From contig OZ024874.1 of NCBI GenBank assembly GCA_964017185.1, positions 50,496,856 through 50,560,855 on the forward strand: a DNA stretch of 64,000 bases, in the 5' to 3' direction. Position 1 is the first letter of the stretch. Every line of letters begins with the position of its first letter. The notes beneath the pieces are model-generated. The model was not told where the DNA came from, made no database searches, and saw only the letters and a list, made by a program, of their open reading frames with translations. The translations under genes were made by a program, and so were the position numbers. This DNA is from Rugalucina vietnamica (taxonomy: Eukaryota > Mollusca > Bivalvia > Lucinida > Lucinidae). Positions 26,201 through 39,193 of this stretch are shown piece by piece.

Positions 26201-29200
26201 CAAACTAGCTCTTGTGCCAGGAAGCCGCTAGTACTGTGATAAATGTATATATTATATAAAAGTATGTGGCAAGTCTCATCAGGATTGAAAGAGGATGAGA
26301 TGGGTAGCCAGGGCCCCCAATATCATGGGGGGTGTCAAAAAATTCCATTTTCGATAATTTTCGGTCTCCTGCTCCCAAACTAGCTCTTGTGCCAGGAAGC
26401 CGCTAGTACTACGACATAGATGTATAGTATATACAAGTATGTGGCAAGTCTCATCAGGATTGAAAGAGGATGAGATGGGTAGCCAGGGCCCCCAATGTCA
26501 TGGGGGATGTCAAAAATTCCATTTTCGAGAGTTTTCGGTTTCCTGCTCCCAAACAAGCTCTTGTGCCAGGAAGCCGCTAGTACTACGACATAGATGTATA
26601 GTATATACATGTGTGTGGCAAGTCTCATCAGGATTGAAAGACGATGAGATGGGTAGCCAGGGCCCCCAATGTCATGGGGGATGTCAAAAATTCCATTTTC
26701 GAGAGTTTTCGGTTTCCTGCTCCCAAACTAGCTCTTGTGCCAGGAAGCCGCTAGTACTACGACATAGATGTATAGTATATACAAGTATGTGGCAAGTCTC
26801 ATCAGGATTGAAAGAGGATGAGATGGGTAGCCAGACCCCCCACTATGTCAGAGGGGGGTGCAAAAAATTATTTACGATCTTTCTCGGTCTCTTGCTCCCA
26901 AACTAGCTCTTGTGCCAGGAAGCCGCTTATACTGCAATAAAGGTATATGATATATAAATGTATGTGGCAAGTCTCATTAGGATTGAAAGAGGATGAGGAG
27001 GGTAGCCAGGCCCCCCAACGGCTCTAGGGTCATATTTTCCTGTACAGAATTGGCTATTTTCGACACTTCTAGGTCTACTGCTCCGAAACTAGCTCTTGTG
27101 CCAGGAAGCCGCTAGTACTGTGATAAATGTATATGTTATATAAAAGTATGTGGCAAGTCTCATCAGGATTGAAAGAGGATGAGATGGGTAGCCAGGGCCC
27201 CCAATATCATGGTGGGTGTCAAAAATTCCATTTTCGATAGTTTTCGGTCTCCTGCTCCCAAACTAGCTCTTGTGCCAGGAAGCCGCAAGTACTACGACAT
27301 AGATGTATAGTATATACAAGTATGTGGCAAGTCTCATCAGGATTGAAAGAGGATGAGATGGGTAGCCAGGGCCCCCAATGTCATGGGGGATGTCAAAAAT
27401 TCCATTTTCGAGAGTTTTCGGTTTCCTGCTCCCAAACTAGCTCTTGTGCCAGGAAGCCGCTAGTACTGTGATAAATGTATATGTTATATAAAAGTATGTG
27501 GCAAGTCTCATCAGGATTGAAAGAGGATGAGATGGGTAGCCAGGGCCCCCAATATCATGGGGGGTGTCAAAAAATTCCATTTTCGATAGTTTTCGGTCTC
27601 CTGCTCCCAAACTAGCTCTTGTGCCAGGAAGCCGCAAGTACTACGACATAGATGTATAGCATATACAAGTATGTGGCAAGTCTCATCATGATTGAAAGAG
27701 GATGAGATGGGTAGCCAGGGCCCCCAATGTCATGGGGGATGTCAAAAATTCCATTTTCGAGAGTTTTCGGTTTCCTTCTCCCAAACTAGCTCTTGTGCCA
27801 GGAAGCCGCTAGTACTGTGATAAATGTATATGTTATATAAAAGTATGTGGCAAGTCTCATCAGGATTGAAAGAGGATGAGATGGGTAGCCAGGGCCCCCA
27901 ATATCATGGGGGGTGTCAAAAAATTCCATTTTCGATAGTTTTCGGTCTCCTGCTCCCAAACTAGCTCTTGTGCCAGAAAGCCGCTAGTACTACGACATAG
28001 ATGTATAGTATATACAAGTATGTGGCAAGTCTCATCAGGATTGAAAGAGGATGAGATGGGTAGCCAGGGCCCCCAATGTCATGGGGGATGTCAAAAATTC
28101 CATTTTCGAGAGTTTTCGGTTTCCTGCTCCCAAACTAGCTCTTGTGCCAGGAAGCCGCTAGTACTGTGATAAATGTATATGTTATATAAAAGTATGTGGC
28201 AAGTCTCATCAGGATTGAAAGAGGATGAGATGGGTAGCCAGGGCCCCCAATATCATGGGGGTGTCAAAAAATTCCATTTTCGATAGTTTTCGGTCTCCTG
28301 CTCCCAAACTAGCTCTTGTGCCAGGAAGCCGCTAGTACTACGACATAGATGTATAGTATATACAAGTATGTGGCAAGTCTCATCTGGATTAAAAGACGAT
28401 GAGATGGGTAGCCAAGGCCCCCAATGTCATGGGGGATGTCAAAAATTCCATTTTCGAGAGTTTTCGGTTTCCTGCTCCCAAACTAGCTCTTGTGCCAGGA
28501 AGCCGCTAGTACTACGACATAGATGTATAGTATATACAAGTATGTGGCAAGTCTCATCAGGATTGAAAGAGGATGAGATGGGTAGCCAGGGCCCCCAATG
28601 TCATGGGGGATGTCAAAAATTCCATTTTCGAGAGTTTTCGGTTTCCTGCTCCCAAACTAGCTCTTGTGCCAGGAAGCCGCTAGTACTGTGATAAATGTAT
28701 ATGTTATATAAAAGTATGTGGCAAGTCTCATCAGGATTGAAAGAGGATGAGATGGGTAGCCAGGGCCCCCAATATCATGGGGGGTGTCAAAAAATTCCAT
28801 TTTCGATAGTTTTCGGTCTCCTGCTCCCAAACTAGCTCTTGTGCCAGGAAGCCGCTTGTACTACGACATAGATGTATAGTATATACAAGTATGTGGCAAG
28901 TCTCATCAGGATTAAAAGAGGATGAGATGGGTAGCCAAGGCCCCCAATGTCATGGGGGATGTCAAAAATTCCATTTTCGAGAGTTTTCGGTTTCCTGCTC
29001 CCAAACTAGCTCTTGTGCCAGGAAGCCGCTAGTACTACGACATAGATGTATAGTATATACAAGTATGTGGCAAGTCTCATCAGGATTGAAAGAGGATGAG
29101 ATGGGTAGCCAGACCCCCCCCCCCCACTATGTCAGAGGGGGGTGCAAAAAAATTATTTACGATCTTTCTCGGTCTCTTGCTCCCAAACTAGCTCTTGTGC

Positions 29201-29207
29201 CAGGAAG
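23241..29207 (+). repeat. 5.97-kb tandem duplication within D2, copy A
   Basis: This block matches 29,208-35,175 almost base for base at offsets of 5,967-5,968. By eye I counted roughly a dozen differences (for example at 23,97x, 24,36x, 24,69x, 24,99x, 26,63x, 28,38x and the C-run at 29,114). It contains three marker pairs (24579, 25809, 27042) with the D2-specific TTATTTACGATC. Between 24.6 and 28.9 kb monomers alternate strictly between two types: one with CAATATCATGG, GATAG and TACTACGACATAG, the other with CATGGGGGATGTC, GAGAG, ACTGTGATAAATG and TATATAAAAG. This gives a dimeric period of ~349 bp (27,468, 27,817, 28,166). Confidence 0.93.
29114..29125 (+). repeat. C12 homopolymer inside a marker monomer
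   Basis: The C-run before ACTATGTCAGAGG, usually 5-6 bases, is 12 here and 10 in the duplicated copy at 35,082-35,091. This is one of the few differences between the two 5.97-kb copies and points to slippage since duplication, or to a base-calling error. Confidence 0.9.
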
Positions 29208-32200
29208 CAGCTAGTACTACGACATAGATGTATAGTATATACAAGTATGTGGCAAGTCTCATCAGGATTGAAAGAGGATGAGATGGGTAGCCAGGGCCCC
29301 CAATGTCATGGGGGTGTCAAAAATTCCATTTTCGAGAGTTTTCGGTTTCCTGCTCCCAAACTAGCTCTTGTGCCAGGAAGCCGCTAGTACTACGACATAG
29401 ATGTATAGTATATACAAGTATGTGGCAAGTCTCATCAGGATTGAAAGAGGATGAGGTGGGTAGCCAGGGCCCCCAATGTCATGGGGGTCTGAAAAAATTC
29501 CATTTTCGATAGTTTTCGGTCTCCTGCTCCCAAACTAGCTCTTGTGCCAGGAAGCAGCTAGTACTACGACATAGATGTATAGTATATACAAGTATGTGGC
29601 AAGTCTCATCAGGATTGAAAGAGGATGAGATGGGTAGCCAGGGCCCCCAATGTCATGGGGGTGTCAAAAATTCCATTTTCGAGAATTTTCGGTTTCCTGC
29701 TCCCAAACTAGCTCTTGTGCCAGGAAGCCGCTAGTACTACGACATAGATGTATAGTATATACAAGTATGTGGCAAGTCTCATCAGGATTGAAAGAGGATG
29801 AGATGGGTAGCCAGGGCCCCAAATGTCATGGGGGGTGTCAAAAAATTCCATTTTCGATAGTTTTCGGTCTCCTGCTCCCAAACTAGCTCTTGTGCCAGGA
29901 AGCCGCTAGTACTACGACATAGATGTATAGTATAAACAAGTATGTGGCAAGTCTCATCAGGATTGAAAGAGGATGAGATGGGTAGCCAGGGCCCCCAATG
30001 TCATGGGGGATGTCAAAAATTCCATTTTCGAGAGTTTTCGGTTTCCTGCTCCCAAACTAGCTCTTGTGCCAGGAAGCCGCTAGTACTACGACATAGATGT
30101 ATAGTATATACAAGTGTGTGGCAAGTCTCATTAGGATTGAAAGAGGATGAGGTGGGTAGCCAGGGCCCCCAATGTCATGGGGGATGTCAAAAATTCCATT
30201 TTCGAGAGTTTTCGGTTTCCTGCTCCCAAACTAGCTCTTGTGCCAGGAAGCCGCTAGTACTACGACATAGATGTATAGTATATACAAGTATGTGGCAAGT
30301 CTCATCAGGATTGAAAGAGGATGAGATGGGTAGCCAGACCCCCCACTATGTCAGAGGGGGGTGCAAAAAATTATTTACGATCTTTCTCGGTCTCTTGCTC
30401 CCACACTAGCTCTTGTGCCAGGAAGCCGCTTATACTGCAATAAAGGTATATGATATATAAATGTATGTGGCAAGTCTCATTAGGATTGAAAGAGGATGAG
30501 GAGGGTAGCCAGGCCCCCCAACGGCTCTAGGGTCATATTTTCCTGTACAGAATTGGCTATTTTCGACACTTCTAGGTCTACTGCTCCGAAACTAGCTCTT
30601 GTGCCAGGAAGCCGCTAGTACTGTGATAAATGTATATGTTATATAAAAGTATGTGGCAAGTCTCATCAGGATTGAAAGAGGATGAGATGGGTAGCCAGGG
30701 CCCCCAATATCATGGTGGGTGTCAAAAAATTCCATTTTCGATAGTTTTCGGTCTCCTGCTCCCAAACTAGCTGTTGTGCCAGGAAGCCGCAAGTACTACG
30801 ACATAGATGTATAGTATATACAAGTATGTGGCAAGTCTCATCAGGATTGAAAGAGGATGAGATGGGTAGCCAGGGCCCCCAATGTCATGGGGGATGTCAC
30901 AAATTCCATTTTCGAGAGTTTTCGGTTTCCTGCTCCCAAACTAGCTCTTGTGCCAGGAAGCCGCTAGTACTGTGATAAATGTATATGTTATATAAAAGTA
31001 TGTGGCAAGTCTCATCAGGATTGAAAGAGGATGAGATGGGTAGCCAGGGCCCCCAATATCATGGGGGTGTCAAAAAATTCCATTTTCGATAGTTTTCGGT
31101 CTCCTGCTCCCAAACTAGCTCTTGTGCCAGGAAGCCGCAAGTACTACGACATAGATGTATAGTATATACAAGTATGTGGCAAGTCTCATCAGGATTGAAA
31201 GAGGATGAGATGGGTAGCCAGGGCCCCCAATGTCATGGGGGATGTCAAAAATTCCATTTTCGAGAGTTTTCGGTTTCCTGCTCCCAAACTAGCTCTTGTG
31301 CCAGGAAGCCGCTAGTACTACGACATAGATGTATAGTATATACAAGTATGTGACAAGTCTCATCAGGATTGAAAGAGGATGAGATGGGTAGCCAGGGCCC
31401 CCAATGTCATGGGGGATGTCAAAAATTCAATATTTCGAGAGTTTTCGGTTTCCTGCTCTCAAACTAGCTCTTGTGCCAGGAAGCCGCTAGTACTACGACA
31501 TAGATGTATAGTATGTACAAGTACGTGGCAAGTCTCATCAGGATTGAAAGAGGATGAGATGGGTAGCCAGACCCCCACTATGTCAGAGGGGGGTGCAAAA
31601 AATTATTTACGATCTTTCTCGGTCTCTTGCTCCCAAACTAGCTCTTGTGCCAGGAAGCCGCTTATACTGCAATAAAGGTATATGATATATAAATGTATGT
31701 GGCAAGTCTCATTAGGATTGAAAGAGGATGAGGAGGGTAGCCAGGCCCCCCAACGGCTCTAGGGTCATATTTTCCTGTACAGAATTGGCTATTTTCGACA
31801 CTTCTAGGTCTACTGCTCCGAAACTAGCTCTTGTGCCAGGAAGCCGCTAGTACTGTGATAAATGTATATGTTATATAAAAGTATGTGGCAAGTCTCATCA
31901 GGATTAAAAGAGGATGAGATGGGTAGCCAGGGCCCCCAATATCATGGGGGGTGTCAAAAAATTCCATTTTCGATAGTTTTCGGTCTCCTGCTCCCAAACT
32001 AGCTCTTGTGCCAGGAAGCCGCAAGTACTACGACATAGATGTATAGTATATACAAGTATGTGGTAAGTCTCATCAGGATTGAAAGAGGATGAGATGGGTA
32101 GCCAGGGCCCCCAATGTCATGGGGGATGTCAAAAAATCCATTTTCGAGAGTTTTCGGTTTCCTGCTCCCAAACTAGCTCTTGTGCCAGGAAGCCGCTAGT

Positions 32201-35175
32201 ACTGTGATAAATGTATATATTATATAAAAGTATGTGGCAAGTCTCATCAGGATTGAAAGAGGATGAGATGGGTAGCCAGGGCCCCCAATATCATGGGGGG
32301 TGTCAAAAAATTCCATTTTCGATAATTTTCGGTCTCCTGCTCCCAAACTAGCTCTTGTGCCAGGAAGCCGCTAGTACTACGACATAGATGTATAGTATAT
32401 ACAAGTATGTGGCAAGTCTCATCAGGATTGAAAGAGGATGAGATGGGTAGCCAGGGTCCCCAATGTCATGGGGGATGTCAAAAATTCCATTTTCGAGAGT
32501 TTTCGGTTTCCTGCTCCCAAACAAGCTCTTGTGCCAGGAAGCCGCTAGTACTACGACATAGATGTATAGTATATACATGTGTGTGGCAAGTCTCATCAGG
32601 ATTGAAAGAGGATGAGATGGGTAGCCAGGGCCCCCAATGTCATGGGGGATGTCAAAAATTCCATTTTCGAGAGTTTTCGGTTTCCTGCTCCCAAACTAGC
32701 TCTTGTGCCAGGAAGCCGCTAGTACTACGACATAGATGTATAGTATATACAAGTATGTGGCAAGTCTCATCAGGATTGAAAGAGGATGAGATGGGTAGCC
32801 AGACCCCCCACTATGTCAGAGGGGGGTGCAAAAAATTATTTACGATCTTTCTCGGTCTCTTGCTCCCAAACTAGCTCTTGTGCCAGGAAGCCGCTTATAC
32901 TGCAATAAAGGTATATGATATATAAATGTATGTGGCAAGTCTCATTAGGATTGAAAGAGGATGAGGAGGGTAGCCAGGCCCCCCAACGGCTCTAGGGTCA
33001 TATTTTCCTGTACAGAATTGGCTATTTTCGACACTTCTAGGTCTACTGCTCCGAAACTAGCTCTTGTGCCAGGAAGCCGCTAGTACTGTGATAAATGTAT
33101 ATGTTATATAAAAGTATGTGGCAAGTCTCATCAGGATTGAAAGAGGATGAGATGGGTAGCCAGGGCCCCCAATATCATGGTGGGTGTCAAAAATTCCATT
33201 TTCGATAGTTTTCGGTCTCCTGCTCCCAAACTAGCTCTTGTGCCAGGAAGCCGCAAGTACTACGACATAGATGTATAGTATATACAAGTATGTGGCAAGT
33301 CTCATCAGGATTGAAAGAGGATGAGATGGGTAGCCAGGGCCCCCAATGTCATGGGGGATGTCAAAAATTCCATTTTCGAGAGTTTTCGGTTTCCTGCTCC
33401 CAAACTAGCTCTTGTGCCAGGAAGCCGCTAGTACTGTGATAAATGTATATGTTATATAAAAGTATGTGGCAAGTCTCATCAGGATTGAAAGAGGATGAGA
33501 TGGGTAGCCAGGGCCCCCAATATCATGGGGGGTGTCAAAAAATTCCATTTTCGATAGTTTTCGGTCTCCTGCTCCCAAACTAGCTCTTGTGCCAGGAAGC
33601 CGCAAGTACTACGACATAGATGTATAGCATATACAAGTATGTGGCAAGTCTCATCATGATTGAAAGAGGATGAGATGGGTAGCCAGGGCCCCCAATGTCA
33701 TGGGGGATGTCAAAAATTCCATTTTCGAGAGTTTTCGGTTTCCTTCTCCCAAACTAGCTCTTGTGCCATGAAGCCGCTAGTACTGTGATAAATGTATATG
33801 TTATATAAAAGTATGTGGCAAGTCTCATCAGGATTGAAAGAGGATGAGATGGGTAGCCAGGGCCCCCAATATCATGGGGGGTGTCAAAAAATTCCATTTT
33901 CGATAGTTTTCGGTCTCCTGCTCCCAAACTAGCTCTTGTGCCAGAAAGCCGCTAGTACTACGACATAGATGTATAGTATATACAAGTATGTGGCAAGTCT
34001 CATCAGGATTGAAAGAGGATGAGATGGGTAGCCAGGGCCCCCAATGTCATGGGGGATGTCAAAAATTCCATTTTCGAGAGTTTTCGGTTTCCTGCTCCCA
34101 AACTAGCTCTTGTGCCAGGAAGCCGCTAGTACTGTGATAAATGTATATGTTATATAAAAGTATGTGGCAAGTCTCATCAGGATTGAAAGAGGATGAGATG
34201 GGTAGCCAGGGCCCCCAATATCATGGGGGTGTCAAAAAATTCCATTTTCGATAGTTTTCGGTCTCCTGCTCCCAAACTAGCTCTTGTGCCAGGAAGCCGC
34301 TAGTACTACGACATAGATGTATAGTATATACAAGTATGTGGCAAGTCTCATCAGGATTAAAAGAGGATGAGATGGGTAGCCAAGGCCCCCAATGTCATGG
34401 GGGATGTCAAAAATTCCATTTTCGAGAGTTTTCGGTTTCCTGCTCCCAAACTAGCTCTTGTGCCAGGAAGCCGCTAGTACTACGACATAGATGTATAGTA
34501 TATACAAGTATGTGGCAAGTCTCATCAGGATTGAAAGAGGATGAGATGGGTAGCCAGGGCCCCCAATGTCATGGGGGATGTCAAAAATTCCATTTTCGAG
34601 AGTTTTCGGTTTCCTGCTCCCAAACTAGCTCTTGTGCCAGGAAGCCGCTAGTACTGTGATAAATGTATATGTTATATAAAAGTATGTGGCAAGTCTCATC
34701 AGGATTGAAAGAGGATGAGATGGGTAGCCAGGGCCCCCAATATCATGGGGGGTGTCAAAAAATTCCATTTTCGATAGTTTTCGGTTTCCTGCTCCCAAAC
34801 TAGCTCTTGTGCCAGGAAGCCGCTTGTACTACGACATAGATGTATAGTATATACAAGTATGTGGCAAGTCTCATCAGGATTAAAAGAGGATGAGATGGGT
34901 AGCCAAGGCCCCCAATGTCATGGGGGATGTCAAAAATTCCATTTTCGAGAGTTTTCGGTTTCCTGCTCCCAAACTAGCTCTTGTGCCAGGAAGCCGCTAG
35001 TACTACGACATAGATGTATAGTATATACAAGTATGTGGCAAGTCTCATCAGGATTGAAAGAGGATGAGATGGGTAGCCAGACCCCCCCCCCACTATGTCA
35101 GAGGGGGGTGCAAAAAAATTATTTACGATCTTTCTCGGTCTCTTGCTCCCAAACTAGCTCTTGTGCCAGGAAGCC
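29208..35175 (+). repeat. 5.97-kb tandem duplication within D2, copy B
   Basis: Second, nearly identical copy. The join at ~29,207 fuses a D2 marker monomer (TTATTTACGATC type) to a canonical monomer within the shared CTAGCTCTTGTGCCAGGAAG. The sequence switches to AGCAGCTAG exactly as at 23,241. At the right end, 35,175, the original continuation AAGCCGCTTATACTGC is retained. The structure fits one unequal exchange 34 monomers out of register. Confidence 0.93.
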
Positions 35176-35399
35176 GCTTATACTGCAATAAAGGTATATG
35201 ACATATAAATGTATGTGGCAAGTCTCATTAGGATTGAAAGAGGATGAGGAGGGTAGCCAGGCCCCCCAACGGCTCTAGGGTCATATTTTCCTGTACAGAA
35301 TTGGCTATTTTCGACACTTCTAGGTCTACTGCTCCGAAACTAGCTCTTGTGCCAGGAAGCCGCTAGTACTGTGATAAATGTATATGTTATATAAAAGTA

Positions 35400-36240
35400 T
35401 GTGGCAAGTCTCATCAGGATTGAAAGAGGATGAGATGGGTAGCCAGGGCCCCCAATGTCATGGGGGTGTCAAAAATTCCATTTTTGAGAGTTTTCGGTTT
35501 CCTGCTCCCAAACTAGCTCTTGTGCCAGGAAGCCGCTAGTATACGACATAGATGTATAGTATATACAAGTATGTGGCAAGTCTCATCAGGATTGAAAGAG
35601 GATGAGATGGGTAGCCAGGGACCCGAATGTCATGGGGTGTGTAAAAAATATTATTTTCGAGAGTTTTCGGTTTCCTGTTCCGAAACTAGCTCTTGTGCCA
35701 GGAAGCCGCTAGCACTACGACATAGATGTATAGTATATACAAGTATGTGGCAAGTCTCATCAGGATTGAAAGAGGATGAGATGGATAGCCAGACCCCCAA
35801 CTATGTACTAGCGGCTTCCTGGCACAAAAACTAGTTTGGGAGCAGGGGACCGAAAACTATCGAAAATAGAATTTTTTTACACCCCCATGACATTGGGGGC
35901 CCTGGCTACCCATCTCATCCTCTTTCAATCCTGATGAGACTTGCCACATACTCGTATATACTATACATCTATGTCGTAGTACTAGCGGCTTCCTGGCACA
36001 AGGGCTAGTTTGGGAGCAGGAGACTGAAAACTATGGAAATGGGAAATTTTTTGACACCCCCCATGACATTGGATGCCCTGGCTACCCATCTCATCCTCTT
36101 TCAGTCCTGATAAGACTTGCCACATACTTGTATATACCATGTATATATGTCTTGGTACTAGCGGCGTCCTGGCACAAGAGCTAGTTTGGGAGCAGGAAAC
36201 CGAAAACTATCGAAAATGGATTTTTTGACACCCCCATGAC
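35400..36240. repeat. Strand-switch zone with decayed monomers
   Basis: Forward monomers end at 35,806 (AACTATGT) and inverted ones begin at once with ACTAGCGGCTTCC. The two bases GT at the join could belong to either side. Monomers on both sides carry many private changes: GGGACCCGAATGTC and CACTACGACATAG on the left, and CATACTCGTATATAC, GGGCTAGTTTGG, TATGGAAATGGG and TATATGTCTTGGTAC on the right. No spacer or foreign DNA separates the arms. Confidence 0.92.
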
Positions 36241-36402
36241 ATTGGGGGCCCTGGCTAACCATCTCATCCTCTTTCAATCCTGATGAGACTTGCCACATAC
36301 TTGTATATTCTATACATCTATGTCGTAGTATTAGCGGCTTCCTGGCACAAGAGCTAGTTTGGGAGCAGGGGATCGAAAACTATCGAAAATGGAATTTTTT
36401 GA

Positions 36403-37798
36403 CACCCATGACATTGGGGGCCCTGGCTACCCATCTCATCCCCTTTCAATCCTGATGAGACTTGCCACATACTTGTATATACTATACATCTATGTCGTAG
36501 TACTAGCGGCTTCCTGGCACAAGAGCTAGTTTGGGAGCCGGATACCGAAAATTATCGAAAATGGATTTTTTTGACACCCCCATGATATTTGGGGCCCTGG
36601 CTACCCATCTCATCCTCTTTCAATCCTGATGAGACTTGCCACATACTTGTATATACTATACATCTATGTCGTAGTACTAGCGGCTTCCTGGCACAAGAGC
36701 TAGTTTGGGAGCAGGAGACGGAAAACTATCGAAAATGGAATTTTTGACACCCCCATGATATTGGGGGCCCTGGCTACCCATCTCATCCTCTTTCAATCCT
36801 GATGAGACTTGCCACATACTTGTATATACTATACATCTATGTCGTAGTACTAGCGGCTTCCTGGCACAAGAGCTAGTTTGGGAGCAGGAAACCGAAAACT
36901 CTCGAAAATGGAATTTTTGACACCCCCATGACATTGGGGGCCCTGGCTACCCATCTCATCCTCTTTCAATCCTGATGAGACTTGCCACATACTTGTATAT
37001 TCTATACATCTATGTCGTAGTACTAGCTGCTTCCTGGCACAAGAGCTAGTTTGGGAGCAGGAGACCGAAAACTATCGAAAATGGAATTTTTTGACACCCC
37101 CATGACATTGGGGGCCCTGGCTACCCATCTCATCCTCTTTCAATCCTGATGAGACTTGCCACATACTTGTATATACTATACATCTATGTCGTAGTACTAG
37201 CGGCTTCCTGGCACAAGAGCTAGTTTGGGAACAGGAGACGGAAAACTATCGAAAATGGAATTTTTTGACACCCCCCATGACATTGGGGGCCCTGGCTACC
37301 CATCTGATCCTCTTTCAATCCTGATGAGACTTGGCATATACTTGTATATACTATACATCTATGTCGTAGTACTAGCGGCTTCCTGGCACAAGAGCTAGTT
37401 TGGGAGCAGGAGACCGAAAACTATCGAAAATGGAATTTTTTGACACCCCCATGACATTGGGGGCCCTGGCTACCCATCTCATCCTCTTTCAATCCTGATG
37501 AGACTTGCCACATACTGACTTGTATTTACTATACATCTATGTCGTAGTACTAGCGGCTTCCTGGCACAAGAGCTAGTTTGGGAGCAGGAGACCGAAAACT
37601 ATCGAAAATGGAATTTTTTGACACCCCCATGACATTGGGGGCCCTAGCTACCCATCTCATCCTCTTTCAATCCTGATGAGACTTGCCACATACTTGTATA
37701 TACTATACATCTATGTCGTAGTACTAGCTGCTTCCTGGCACAAGAGCTAGTTTGGGACCAGGAGAACGAAAACTATCGAAAATGGAATTTTTTGACAC
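36403..37798 (-). repeat. 1.4-kb (8-monomer) tandem duplication in D3, copy A
   Basis: Aligns with 37,799-39,193 at an offset of ~1,396 bp. Shared rare variants are GAGCCGGATACCG (36,534 and 37,930), ATGATATTTGGGGCC, the four-base insertion in CATACTGACTTGTATTTAC (near 37,511 and 38,908) and GGGACCAGGAGAACG (37,754 and 39,149). Confidence 0.85.
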
Positions 37799-39193
37799 CC
37801 CCCATGACATTGGGGGCCCTGGCTACCCATCTCATCCCCTTTCAATCCTGATGAGACTTGCCACATACTTGTATATACTATACATCTATGTCGTAGTACT
37901 AGCGGCTTCCTGGCACAAGAGCTAGTTTGGGAGCCGGATACCGAAAATTATCGAAAATGGATTTTTTTGACACCCCCATGATATTTGGGGCCTGGCTACC
38001 CATCTCATCCTCTTTCAATCCTGATGAGACTTGCCACATACTTGTATATACTATACATCTATGTCGTAGTACTAGCGGCTTCCTGGCACAAGAGCTAGTT
38101 TGGGAGCAGGAGACGGAAAACTATCGAAAATGGAATTTTTGACACCCCCATGATATTGGGGGCCCTGGCTACCCATCTCATCCTCTTTCAATCCTGATGA
38201 GACTTGCCACATACTTGTATATACTATACATCTATGTCGTAGTACTAGCGGCTTTCTGGCACAAGAGCTAGTTTGGGAGCAGGAAACCGAAAACTCTCGA
38301 AAATGGAATTTTTGACACCCCCATGACATTGGGGGCCCTGGCTACCCATCTCATCCTCTTTCAATCCTGATGAGACTTGCCACATACTTGTATATTCTAT
38401 ACATCTATGTCGTAGTACTAGCTGCTTCCTGGCACAAGAGCTAGTTTGGGAGCAGGAGACCGAAAACTATCGAAAATGGAATTTTTTGACACCCCCATGA
38501 CATTGGGGGCCCTGGCTACCCATCTCATCCTCTTTCAATCCTGATGAGACTTGCCACATACTTGTATATACTATACATCTATGTCGTAGTACTAGCGGCT
38601 TCCTGGTACAAGAGCTAGTTTGGGAGCAGGAGACGGAAAACTATCGAAAATGGAATTTTTTGACACCCCCATGACATTGGGGGCCCTGGCTACCCATCTG
38701 ATCCTCTTTCAATCCTGATGAGACTTGCCATATACTTGTATATACTATACATCTATGTCGTAGTACTAGCGGCTTCCTGGCACAAGAGCTAGTTTGGGAG
38801 CAGGAGACCGAAAACTATCGAAAATGGAATTTTTTGACACCCCCATGACATTGGGGGGCCCTGGCTACCCATCTCATCCTCTTTCAATCCTGATGAGACT
38901 TGCCACATACTGACTTGTATTTACTATACATCTATGTCGTAGTACTAGCGGCTTCCTGGCACAAGAGCTAGTTTGGGAGCAGGAGACCGAAAACTATCGA
39001 AAATGGAATTTTTTGACACCCCCATGACATTGGGGGCCCTGGCTACCCATCTCATCCTCTTTCAATCCTGATGAGACTTGCCACATACTTGTATATACTA
39101 TACATCTATGTCGTAGTACTAGCTGCTTCCTGGCACAAGAGCTAGTTTGGGACCAGGAGAACGAAAACTATCGAAAATGGAATTTTTTGACAC
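37799..39193 (-). repeat. 1.4-kb (8-monomer) tandem duplication in D3, copy B
   Basis: Second copy of 36,403-37,798. It differs by scattered substitutions and one- to two-base changes, so it is older than the 5.97-kb event in D2. Boundaries are approximate because the breakpoints fall in sequence common to all monomers. Confidence 0.83.

Larger units (their letters stand above)
1..35806 (+). repeat. 174-bp satellite array, forward arm (domains D1 and D2)
   Basis: Head-to-tail tandem monomers fill this stretch without interruption. The landmark TACTACGACATAGATG recurs every ~174 bp (for example 5071, 5245, 5419). The array is already under way at base 1, so its left end is outside the window. 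Domain D1 (1 to ~22.7 kb) has marker monomers reading AATATTTTCGATATTTC. Domain D2 (~23 to 35.8 kb) replaces this with TTATTTACGATCTTTC. I see no transposase, reverse transcriptase or other gene inside. The many apparent open frames are a by-product of the monomer being 58 codons long. I do not recognise the family by name. A centromeric, subtelomeric or interstitial heterochromatic location cannot be decided from sequence alone. Confidence 0.97.

Noticed and set aside
1-35806. Dozens of open frames of 60-170 codons in the array, on both strands
   Set aside because: They are the same 58-residue phrase repeated, broken by run-length changes, with no domain and no start context. They are consequences of the monomer length.
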